Assembly: GCF_032918005.1 (NCBI RefSeq)
Contig: NZ_CP136628.1
Span: 2,279,501 to 2,343,500 of the forward strand
Source: Bradyrhizobium sp. NDS-1
GTDB taxonomy: Bacteria; Pseudomonadota; Alphaproteobacteria; Rhizobiales; Xanthobacteraceae
DNA: 64,000 nucleotides
Direction: 5' to 3'
Numbering within the stretch: the first letter of the stretch is position 1; each line of letters begins with the position of its first letter. Below the pieces are notes generated by a model that did not search any database, was not told where the DNA came from, and saw nothing but the letters and a program-made list of their open reading frames with translations. The translations under genes and the position numbers were made by a program. Positions 17,364-24,804 of this stretch are shown here, piece by piece.

Positions 17364-17427
17364 CGAGACGCTAAGCATCCAGTGGCGCCAGACGGCCGTT
17401 ACTTCGTCGTCCGCGGCAGGGAGCGAT

Positions 17428-17931
17428 ATGGCTGCGCTGAAAAAGACTTCCAGGAGATCGATGTTGAGTGCGGGCATTCTCGCCTACCGCAATGGCGCTC
17501 GCGGGCTCGAGGTTCTGCTCGTTCATCCCGGCGGTCCGTTCTGGCGCAAGAAGGATAATGGCGCCTGGTCCATTCCCAAGGGCGAAATCGATGCCGCGGA
17601 TGCTCCGGAGCAGGTCGCCCGGCGCGAGTTTGCCGAAGAACTCGGCCGGAGTGCTTCGATTGGTCCACTCCGGGCGCTGGGGGAGATTCGACAGCGAGGA
17701 GGGAAGCGCGTTATCGCATTCGCCGGCGAGGGCTATTTTGAACCGGCGGCGCTGACCAGCAATACCTTCGATATCGAATGGCCGCCACGAAGCGGCCGAC
17801 GGCAGAGCTTTCCCGAAGTCGACCGCGCAGAATGGTTCGATATCGAGTTCGCGCGGACGAAGATGCTGTCAGGGCAGGTAGAGCTTCTCGATCGTCTTTT
17901 GGCGATCGCGGGTGAGAGCGCCGGGAAATGA
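17428..17931 (+). CDS. NUDIX hydrolase
   Basis: A 167-aa NUDIX protein. The Nudix box starts at PKGEIDAAD and ends ARREFAEELG, but carries Asp where the first box glutamate is usual. The preceding GAWSIPKGE and the C-terminal FPEVDRAEWFDIEFA fit the diadenosine-polyphosphate or nucleotide-diphosphate hydrolase type that often sits next to ATP-dependent DNA ligases. The start at 17428 has GGGAG seven bases upstream. It ends in an ATGA overlap with the phosphodiesterase. The substrate is not predictable. Confidence 0.88.
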   Translation: MAALKKTSRRSMLSAGILAYRNGARGLEVLLVHPGGPFWRKKDNGAWSIPKGEIDAADAPEQVARREFAEELGRSASIGPLRALGEIRQRGGKRVIAFAGEGYFEPAALTSNTFDIEWPPRSGRRQSFPEVDRAEWFDIEFARTKMLSGQVELLDRLLAIAGESAGK

Positions 17932-18392
17932 TGCTCAGGATTGGAATCATTTCGGACACGCACGGCCTGTTGAGGCCCGAGGCGGAACGAGGCCTGACGG
18001 GCGTCGATCACATCATTCATGCCGGCGACATCGGGCGTCCCGAGATCGTCGACGCGCTCCGCCGGATCGCGCCCGTCACCGCCATCCGAGGAAACGTGGA
18101 CAGTGGCGAGTGGGCCCACCAATATCCCGACACGAAACTCATGCACCTGGCGGGAAAGTCGATCTACGTTTTGCACGATTTGAAGACGCTGAAGTCCGAT
18201 CCCGGCGCCGGCATCGGCGTCATCGTCTCGGGGCATTCCCACATGCCGAAGATCGACAGGGTCGATGGCGTTCTCTATCTGAATCCCGGCAGCGCGGGAC
18301 CCCGGCGTTTCAAGCTGCCGATCACTCTTGCGACGCTCGAAGTCACGCGTGAGGACGTGCGACCGAAAATCCACGACCTCGGAGGGGACTGA
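17928..18392 (+). CDS. YfcE-type metallophosphoesterase
   Basis: A 154-aa calcineurin-like phosphoesterase with the metal-binding motifs DTH (residues 10-12), HAGD (about 32), GNVD (about 55), HD (83) and GHSH (about 102), all present. Members hydrolyse phosphodiesters with Mn ions. It is coupled to the NUDIX gene by a 4-base overlap, suggesting joint nucleotide clean-up. A role in end joining is only suggested by position. Confidence 0.9.
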   Translation: MMLRIGIISDTHGLLRPEAERGLTGVDHIIHAGDIGRPEIVDALRRIAPVTAIRGNVDSGEWAHQYPDTKLMHLAGKSIYVLHDLKTLKSDPGAGIGVIVSGHSHMPKIDRVDGVLYLNPGSAGPRRFKLPITLATLEVTREDVRPKIHDLGGD

Positions 18393-18476
18393 ACATACGG
18401 CCGCGGAGGGAATTCACAGCGGAGGAGGCGAATGCATCAATTCGTTCCGTTTGCCGGTTAGGCCCGAAGGGAAGCG

Positions 18477-19424
18477 CTATTTGCGCGGACGTTCTCGCTC
18501 GCGCACGACGTCCTTCGCCCGCTTGTCGGACCTGAGCCCGAGGTAGACGGGTTGGCGCAGTTCGCCCTTGCTCGTCCATTCCGCAAATTTGACCTCGGCC
18601 ACCAACGAGGGCCTGACCCAGGTCGTCGCGGCCTCATCCTTCACTTTGGCAGGGAAGGGTGATTTTGAGGCCGTCAGCTTCATGAGCTTGGCATGGATGT
18701 CTTCCAGGACCTTGTGGCTGAAGCCAGTGCCGACATGACCGATGTAGCGCCAAGCGTCATCTTCGCGCACGGCGAGGACCAAGGCGCCGAAGAACGGCCT
18801 GCTGCGTCTGGGCGCCGTGAAGCCCGCGATCACCACTTCCTGTCGCTTTGCCGTCTTGATCTTCAGCCAATCCGCCGTTCGGCTTCCGGACGCATACGCG
18901 CTGTCGGCGCGCTTCGCCATGATGCCTTCGAGACCCTTCCGCTCGGCCTCGCCGAAGAATTTGATACCATTCCCTTTACGGTGAGCGCTAAAGGCGATCA
19001 GCTTGTCGCGCGGCAGAATTGCCCTTAGCCGCTTCTTGCGCTCGAGGAGAGGCTGCTTGCGCAAGTCCACTGCATTCTCAAACATGAGATCGAAGACGCA
19101 ATACTTGAGCTTCGCTTCATGGCGCAGTGCGTTTTGGAGCAGCTGGAAATGTGAGACGCCGTCCTTTCCGATCGCGACGAGCTCGCCATCGATCACGGCG
19201 TCGCCCTTCACGCCCTCCAGCGCTTTGGCGACCTCGATATAGCTGCGGCTGATGATCTTGCCGTTGCGGCTGTAGAGCGCAACCTTGCCCCGCCGGATTT
19301 CGGCGATCATTCGGAATCCGTCGTACTTGTCCTCGAAAACCCAGCCGGGGTCGTCGAACGGCGCGTCGGTGAGCGTAGCGAGCATCGGCTGCAGGCGCTT
19401 GGGCAGGGTCGACGTCCGGCTCAT
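18477..19424 (-). CDS. ATP-dependent DNA ligase, stand-alone (LigD-ligase-domain type)
   Basis: A 315-aa ligase. The adenylation lysine is K33 in EDKYDGFR (motif I); DGELVAI (motif III), EGIMAKR (motif IV) and ADWLKIK (motif V) follow. The C-terminal OB domain (about 205-300) includes VGTGFSHKVL and VAEVKFAEWT. It seals nicks with ATP. It corresponds to the ligase part of LigD without primase or nuclease domains, like LigC. The start at 19424 gives a conventional length. It faces the NUDIX/phosphoesterase pair. Confidence 0.93.
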   Translation of the reverse strand: MSRTSTLPKRLQPMLATLTDAPFDDPGWVFEDKYDGFRMIAEIRRGKVALYSRNGKIISRSYIEVAKALEGVKGDAVIDGELVAIGKDGVSHFQLLQNALRHEAKLKYCVFDLMFENAVDLRKQPLLERKKRLRAILPRDKLIAFSAHRKGNGIKFFGEAERKGLEGIMAKRADSAYASGSRTADWLKIKTAKRQEVVIAGFTAPRRSRPFFGALVLAVREDDAWRYIGHVGTGFSHKVLEDIHAKLMKLTASKSPFPAKVKDEAATTWVRPSLVAEVKFAEWTSKGELRQPVYLGLRSDKRAKDVVRERERPRK

Positions 19425-19569
19425 TCGAAAGGCAATCCTTTAAGAGCGCGTTGCGAAATGCATGGACGTCCTTCAAGGATTAAGGAACGCTTCGAGGCCT
19501 TGTCGTGTTCCGCAGAAGCCGTGACGTAGCGCGACGTTGACGATCGATCGGGGAGCGCGGATCAGACCG

Positions 19570-20183
19570 ATGGCCAGAAAACTGAAGACCTACCAGACTT
19601 CGCTGGGCTTCTTCGATCTTGCGATCGCCGCGCCATCCATGAAGGCGGCCTTGGAGGCGTGGGGCGCCGACAGCAACCTCTTCCACCAGGGCGCGGCGAA
19701 GGAGAGCCACGATCCGGACGTCATCGCTGCGAGCATGACAAAGCCGGGTGTCGTTCTGAGGCGCCCGGTTGGCACCGATCGTCCTTTCAGCGAACATGCC
19801 GAGCTACCCACCGATCTTGTCGGCGGTGGATCAACGAAAGTTTCCCGCAAGTCGAAGAGCCCAAAGGCGAAGAAGCCTCTCTCCCGCGCCGTCGACAAGG
19901 CTGGGGAGCGCAAGGCCGCTCTCGCCTACGAACGGGAGCAAAGGCGCCGCGAGCTCGAACGGGCGAAAGAGGAGGCCGCAAGGCAGAAGGAGCGTGAACG
20001 CCGTCAGCGGGTGGTCGACAAGGAGAGGCTGCGTTGGACAAGGCCGAGCTGGAGCACGCAAAGCGGGCCGCCGCCATCCAGGCCGAGATCGAGGCTCTTG
20101 AGAAGAGATCTCAGGCCGAAGAAGCCCGCTGGGATAAGGAGAAGGAGCGATTGGAAGCCGCGCTGCGGCGCGCGCGGGGTTAG
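19570..20183 (+). pseudogene. TolA-like coiled-coil protein, frameshifted
   Basis: From the ATG at 19570 the frame encodes MARKLKTYQTSLGFFDLAIAAPS, a short globular part, then a long charged coiled coil (about residues 118-155). Near 20028-20035 the reading continues in another frame as LDKAELEHAKRAAAIQAEIEAL up to a stop at 20181-20183. A net loss of one base explains this. The protein type is a recurrent neighbour of rhizobial end-joining genes, from memory, with unknown role. Without the shift it would be about 204 aa. Confidence 0.65.
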
Positions 20184-20229
20184 TTTCTGTGGCAGCCACG
20201 AACGTAGGCCAGCGGTCCCCTTCAAGCGC

Positions 20230-20397
20230 TCACCATTCGGGATATTGGTGGCGTGCTGCGGCCCGGTTCACGGCGGCGCGGTCCCGTCGGTCCTCGGGGG
20301 CGAGCTCCATGACGGCCCGATGTAGCTCGGCTGGAATCATCAGTTGGCTTTCCAAGGGCTTGTTGGCCCACTGCCAGAAGCGATCGAATGCATCCAT
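20230..20397 (-). CDS. 55-aa protein coupled to the second ligase
   Basis: The product begins MDAFDRFWQWANKPLES and ends AARHQYPEW. Its ATG at 20395-20397 shares one base with the ligase stop (TGATG), so ribosomes finishing the ligase can restart here. Aromatic- and arginine-rich, no known domain. A gene this short is supported mainly by the junction and codon-like composition. Confidence 0.55.
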   Translation of the reverse strand: MDAFDRFWQWANKPLESQLMIPAELHRAVMELAPEDRRDRAAVNRAAARHQYPEW

Positions 20398-21317
20398 CAC
20401 AAATCCTCCCGCAGGCCCCGGAAGAATGGGTGCCGGACCTTTCCCTCCGCCGACTTCGTGCGGTACTCGATCTCGGCGAGCAACTTTGGTTCGACCCAGA
20501 TGCCCCTGTGTGTGATCCGCTTCGTGTACGGCTGTGTCTTGCGGATGAGCGGCTTCAGTCTTTTCTGGAGGTCAGCGGCGGACGTCTTGTCGAAGCCATG
20601 ATCGACCTTGCCCGCATAGATCAGATCGTCGCCCTTGAGGCGGCCCACATAGATGCCGTCCCACTTTCCCTCATCGAGCGCGAAGCCGGCGATCGTCAGC
20701 GTCTCGCGCTGGATGCAGGTTTTCTTCACCCAGTCGCTTGTACGGCCCTTCGGATAGGGACCGTCTCGCACCTTCGACACGACACCTTCCAGGCCGAGTT
20801 TGCAGGCGTGCGCGAACATCTCGCGTCCCTCGATCTCGAAGGATTCGCTGAACTGGACGTCGGTGCCGGTTAGGATCTTCTTGAGTTCGGCTTTGCGCTG
20901 AATGAGCGGCAGCTTCCGGAGATCGCGGCCGTTCAGATAGAGCAGATCGAACGCCACCAGCACGATCTTGGTCGACTTGCCCTTGAGCTCGTTCTGCAGC
21001 ACCGAGAAATCGGTCGTGCCGTCGGCGGCTGGAACGACAATCTCGCCGTCGATGACGGCCGAACTCGCCCTGATGCGCCAGGCATCGTGGGCGACCTTCT
21101 TGAAGCGGTGCGTCCAGTCGTGGCCACGCCGGGTAAAGATCTTGGCCGACTCGTTGGCCAGATGCACCTGCACCCGGTAGCCGTCGAACTTGATTTCGTG
21201 AATCCATCGGCTACCGGAGGGTACCCTCTCGATCGAGGTCGCCAAGGCCGGTTCGATGAAGCGGGGCAACGGCGCCTTCACGCCGATGGCCGCGGGTCTT
21301 TTACGCTGAAACGCCAC
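20397..21317 (-). CDS. ATP-dependent DNA ligase, second stand-alone copy
   Basis: A 306-aa ligase only distantly similar to the one at 18477. Motif I is EIKFDGYR with K43; DGEIVVP, EGVVSKV and SDWVKK give motifs III to V. The OB domain includes YVGRLKGDDLIYAGKVDHGF and ends RHPFFRGL, as in LigD ligase domains. With ku it would make a two-protein end-joining system. Having two different ligase-only proteins near one ku is common in rhizobia and may give specialised uses, such as stationary phase. No polymerase or phosphoesterase (PE) domain accompanies either. Confidence 0.93.
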   Translation of the reverse strand: MAFQRKRPAAIGVKAPLPRFIEPALATSIERVPSGSRWIHEIKFDGYRVQVHLANESAKIFTRRGHDWTHRFKKVAHDAWRIRASSAVIDGEIVVPAADGTTDFSVLQNELKGKSTKIVLVAFDLLYLNGRDLRKLPLIQRKAELKKILTGTDVQFSESFEIEGREMFAHACKLGLEGVVSKVRDGPYPKGRTSDWVKKTCIQRETLTIAGFALDEGKWDGIYVGRLKGDDLIYAGKVDHGFDKTSAADLQKRLKPLIRKTQPYTKRITHRGIWVEPKLLAEIEYRTKSAEGKVRHPFFRGLREDL

Positions 21318-21426
21318 TGAAGAACTCCACGCAACAGCTGATTCAAATTGACACAGTTCGAATCGTTCCGGAACCCGTGAATCCCTTGCTGCGTTGGTTT
21401 GTCATCAAATCCGACAGGAGGAGCCG

Positions 21427-21612
21427 ATGGCGGCAGCGAAGAAGAAGACGGCGCGCGGGCGCAAGCAGGACCGGGCCCGTGTGGCCGGCGGGCAAAAACA
21501 TGAAGTGGGGTACGAGTCCAAGAAGACAGGGCGGTCGGCGTCAGCGGTCAAGAAAGCTGTCAAGAAGGTCGGCAACAGCCGGAAGCGGGTCGAGAAGCGT
21601 CTCGCGCGCTAG
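21427..21612 (+). CDS. DUF3606-like small basic protein
   Basis: A 61-aa lysine/arginine-rich protein with AAKKKTARGRKQDRARV followed by GYESKKTGRSASAVKKAVKKVGNSRKRVEKRL, the DUF3606 pattern. AGGAGGAG lies five bases before the ATG. The first 15 residues are a basic tail, suggesting nucleic-acid binding. It is divergent from the second ligase. Confidence 0.75.
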   Translation: MAAAKKKTARGRKQDRARVAGGQKHEVGYESKKTGRSASAVKKAVKKVGNSRKRVEKRLAR

Positions 21613-21642
21613 GTCTTTGCTCGCGCCGATTGTCCAACGCGT

Positions 21643-21912
21643 TTACTCGACGAGGGGCGGGCATTCGGGGCAGGTGTCGCCGATCGAGTCGAGGACCTCG
21701 GTCACCGCGCCGGCGGCCGCCTCGGGCGAAAGACCTGGTGGCGGATCCTGGCGGGCGATTTCGAACGCCCGCTCGCGGGCGTGCGGATCTGCGCGGTCCT
21801 GTATCCAGCCGTGGTACTCACACTCGCGGATCGCGCCTGCCTCCTGCAGCACGGCTATCGCCCAGCCCCGTACCGTGCGGATCGCCGTCCGCCTCTCCTT
21901 GGTCATCAGCAT
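21643..21912 (-). CDS. hypothetical protein
   Basis: An 89-aa protein MLMTKERRTAIRTVRGW... with GGGAGG nine bases before the ATG. Mostly helical; a CPEC pair near the C-terminus (about residues 82-85) and an internal WIQDRADPHARERAFEIAR segment. No known family. It converges on the DUF3606 gene. Confidence 0.55.
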   Translation of the reverse strand: MLMTKERRTAIRTVRGWAIAVLQEAGAIRECEYHGWIQDRADPHARERAFEIARQDPPPGLSPEAAAGAVTEVLDSIGDTCPECPPLVE

Positions 21913-22029
21913 CAAGATCGCCTCCCCGAGGGACGAATCTTGCGGCCCTCGATTCGTTCCGGCTGCTAACACAGGGCAGGGATTCCAAATCGTCGGGGCA
22001 GGTGCTTTTCCACGTGTTCCGCGGCCCTG

Positions 22030-22175
22030 TGCAAAACCAGCCGCGCAGCAATCTTGTCTTCCTTGTGCGAGTCGCGCATGACGACCTTCAGCGCCTCGTT
22101 CGGCAAAGCGCGCTGCAGCGCCTTTGCCTCATCCCAAGGGGGCGCGCTGGGACGAAATTTACGCGCTTTTGCCGG
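22030..22175 (-). pseudogene. SRAP (yedK-like) C-terminal fragment
   Basis: The minus strand encodes [21 protein letters not shown] followed by a KEDKIAA tail. This parallels the C-terminal end of SRAP proteins and the DEALRLQRPLADGTLRIVARG end of the yedK at 13316. No N-terminal part is found upstream, so this is a leftover of a second SRAP gene. Confidence 0.5.
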
Positions 22176-22411
22176 CTGAGCGGCCTGCCATTCAACGCGA
22201 CCGGCCAACATATAAAGACGGCGTCTGGAGGGTTCATGAATTCGCTTGGCAGATGGACGTAATTCTGTTCTGGGCTCATTTCGAGGGCCACTGGCTGGCA
22301 GCACGGAGTTTCATGATCCCCAGCGGCCGGAGCACCCGCCGGCGCTGCAACATTCGATAACTGGCCGAAATCCAGTCCGCATGGTTTGCGGTAGCTACAA
22401 GGTCATTGGAA

Positions 22412-22933
22412 ATGCGTCGAACCGCTGTCGCATTGATTCTCGCCATTCTGTCGAGCGGGGCCTTGGCCGATGATTTTGTCGGACAGGCCAGCGTGATCGA
22501 CGGCGACACGCTGGACATGCATGGCGTGCGCATCCGGCTTTGGGGCATCGACGCACCGGAGAGCAGCCAGCTGTGCCGCGGCGAAGACAGCTTGCAATAT
22601 CGTTGCGGTGCGCAGGCCGCGAACGACCTTGACGCCTTCATTGCCCGCCGTCCCGTCAATTGTGTCCCAGTCAGCCTCGACCCGTATGGCCGCACGGTTG
22701 CGACCTGCTCGGTCGCAGGCGGGGATGTCGGGGAATGGCTTGTACGCAACGGCCTTGCGTTGGATTGGCCCCAATACTCGAAGGGCAGATATCGCGAAGC
22801 TCAGCGCGAGGCTGAGCGTGCCGGCCAGGGTCTCTGGAAGGGCAGTTACGTGGAGCCGTGGCTCTATCGTGCATGCATCCGCGCCAGTGGAAAGCCGTCC
22901 GCCTGTTCGGATGATGCAAATGCCCATCCTTGA
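22412..22933 (+). CDS. Exported thermonuclease-family nuclease
   Basis: A 173-aa staphylococcal-nuclease-like protein with a signal peptide (MRRTAVALILAILSSGALA). The core shows VIDGDTLDMHGVRIRLWGIDAPE with the calcium-binding aspartate and first arginine, DPYGRTVATC with the second arginine region, and GEWLVRNGLALDW. Several cysteines suggest disulfides outside the cytoplasm. The start at 22412 is the first ATG giving an intact signal peptide. Confidence 0.9.
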   Translation: MRRTAVALILAILSSGALADDFVGQASVIDGDTLDMHGVRIRLWGIDAPESSQLCRGEDSLQYRCGAQAANDLDAFIARRPVNCVPVSLDPYGRTVATCSVAGGDVGEWLVRNGLALDWPQYSKGRYREAQREAERAGQGLWKGSYVEPWLYRACIRASGKPSACSDDANAHP

Positions 22934-23066
22934 TGCGATCCCGGCAAGGCGCCAATCCACAACGTGCATTGGCCAATCACCGAACTTGGCCAGGTGGCTC
23001 TGGCGCGGTTTGGGCGACTCACGCTACTCATCATTGCCAATCACCTCACTGCACAATGGGAATGAA

Positions 23067-23249
23067 ATGGTTGCTGCCACCCGTGAATTGCCGGCCTCTG
23101 GTTACGCGCTTGAAGTAGACGGCCGGCTCAAAGCCGAATTTGCAACCAGGGATGGCGCCAGGGCGGGTGGAGAAGAACTGAAGAGGCGCTTTCCCATGCT
23201 TCAGATCAGGATCTATGACGCGCAGACGAATGCGCGCGAGGAAATCTAG
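23067..23249 (+). CDS. small hypothetical protein
   Basis: A 60-aa protein, MVAATRELPASGYALEVDGR then ARAGGEELKRRFPMLQIRIYDA. A GGGAATGAA stretch precedes the ATG. The shape (beta hairpin, helix, beta strand) suggests a small alpha/beta fold; it recalls small conserved rhizobial proteins but no family is named. It follows the nuclease by 133 bases. Confidence 0.55.
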   Translation: MVAATRELPASGYALEVDGRLKAEFATRDGARAGGEELKRRFPMLQIRIYDAQTNAREEI

Positions 23250-23667
23250 ATCCGCTGATTCAAGTTTTGGCGGAGTTGCTCGGCCAGAGCGCGTGCGGCT
23301 GCCGCCGCACCGGGCTCTTGTAAACCGAGCCGCGTTGCGTCTCGGCCATCCGGCGTCGATCCCTCGCGCAAGGGGATGCGGAGCTCCTCGCCGGGGGCAC
23401 TCGGAAAAGGGGCTCGCCTGCGGCGATCGCTATCACTGCCCCGTTCCCGGGTGCCCTCTTAACCGGTCTCGTCGCTGCACTCGGACCCGCGTGCCCCTGC
23501 GGGTCGCTATGCTCACGCTCTCCGGGTGCCATTTTCCTTGAGGCGATGCGCCCCTGGCGCACGCCTGGTCGGGCCTGCGGCCCTAGGCACCTCAATACCA
23601 ACTTCAATGCAGAATCGACGAAAAGCAGGCCGCCCCGCAGATTCCGCATCCTCTCATTTGGAGGCCT
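23250..23667. other. non-coding boundary between accessory region and ICE core
   Basis: About 420 bases of very GC-rich sequence without a supported gene on either strand. Many short CG-rich palindromic words occur (for example GCCTGCGGCGATCGC near 23417). It separates the nuclease region from ardC. Confidence 0.4.
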
Positions 23668-23750
23668 GAGAGTGAGAGTGTCGCGCGGTTTTGCCGTGAC
23701 GGGTTACAGGCTGCGAGAGAGGCTCGCGGCGCCCGTCGCGGAGATCCGCG
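23668..23750 (+). promoter_or_regulatory. structured leader of ardC, shared with the parB-like gene
   Basis: The leader has GAGAGTGAGAG, then GACGGG (23698-23703) pairing with CCCGTC (23732-23737), enclosing an inner stem GCGAG/CTCGC. The pairing arm ends 13 bases before the ATG. The same arrangement occurs before 24805 with different inner-stem sequence, which supports an RNA structure. Confidence 0.5.
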
Positions 23751-24698
23751 ATGTCCAGACACCATCCTCGGGCGCGCACCGGTGAGGACCGGGCAAACCT
23801 TTATGACGAAATCACCAACAAGATCATCGCCGAGCTGGAGGCCGGCCGAGTGCCGTGGGTGCAGCCTTGGGGCACCGCGGCGGCGAAGGCGCCTTTGGCC
23901 ATGCCGAAAAGCGCAGCGTCCGGCCGTCAATACAGCGGCATAAACATTTTAATCCTCTGGGGAGCAGCCACTGAGCGCGCATTCACAGGTCAGAGCTGGC
24001 TTACATTCCGTCAGGCGCTGTCGCTCGGTGGTCACGTCCGCAAGGGCGAGCGCGGCACGACCGTCGTCTATGCCGACCGCTTTGTGCCGGTCGACGAAAA
24101 ACGCCGCGCGAGCGAGAGCGGTGAGGAAGCGCAGGCCATTCCGTTCCTCAAGCGTTTCACGGTCTTCAACGGCGATCAATGCGACGGCTTGCCTCGAGAG
24201 ATCGCAACAACGGTGCCGCCCCCGCCGCCAGGCCTGATCGAGCCGCTGGTCGAATACTTGATCAGGGCGACCGGCATCGATTTCCGCATTGGGGGCAACC
24301 GAGCCTTCTATGTGCCTGCAGACGACTATGTCCAAGTGCCGCCACCGCAAGCCTATTTCGAACCGATCAATTGGCATCGAACGGCCTTGCACGAGCTGGC
24401 GCAGGCCATGCGGCCACCCGTCGCGTCTCAACCGCGACCTGTCGGGCAGCTATGGAACCAAGAAGTACGCCTTTGAGGAGCTGGTCGCGAAATCGCCTCT
24501 GCGTTCGGTTGCGCCTCGCTCGGTATCGTTCCCACGGTGCGGCACGCCGACTATATCGGCTCGTGGCTTGAAGTGTTGCGCGAGGACAATCGTGCAATCA
24601 TCCGGGCCGCTTCCCAGGCCAGCAAGGCCGCGGACTACCTGCTTGGCTTTCTCCCAGGAGCTGCTGCCGATATGCCGGAGGACCAGCACGCGGCGTGA
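23751..24698 (+). pseudogene. ardC: ArdC-type antirestriction protein, frameshifted twice
   Basis: The N-terminal ssDNA-binding domain is clear (LYDEITNKIIAELEAGRVPWVQPW, SGINILILWG, GHVRKGERGTTVVYADRF). The C-terminal zincin domain keeps FYVPADDYVQVPPPQAYFEPINWHRTALHEL. The HExxH continuation (HELGHATGH in relatives) is lost by a frameshift near 24405. The remainder appears in other frames as RLNRDLSGSYGTKKYAFEELV and IVPTVRHADYIGSWLEVLREDN to the stop at 24696-24698, with a second shift near 24490. ArdC protects incoming single-stranded DNA from restriction. Only a 241-aa product without the metal site could be made. Confidence 0.88.
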
Positions 24699-24721
24699 GG
24701 CTCTGCTCGGTGGCCGCAGGA

Positions 24722-24804
24722 TGAGAGTGAGAGGGCGGGGGCGTTTCCGTGACGGGTTGGAGGCCGAGAGAGAGGCTCCCGGCGGCCCGTCGTGGAGAAT
24801 CGAT
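24722..24804 (+). promoter_or_regulatory. structured leader of the parB-like gene
   Basis: GAGAGTGAGAG is followed by GACGGG (24751-24756) and CCCGTC (24786-24791), with an inner GGAGGCC/GGCTCC pairing. Arm spacing (35 against 34 bases) and distance to the start codon (13 bases) match the ardC leader. Confidence 0.5.

Noticed and set aside
22124..22360. 78-aa plus-strand frame containing [22 protein letters not shown]
   Set aside because: Part of it looks protein-like, but it overlaps the SRAP fragment and I recognise no family; left out as unsupported.
24289..24804. N-terminal extension of the parB-like gene by 172 residues
   Set aside because: The extension is the out-of-frame end of ardC; the ParB domain starts at 24805.
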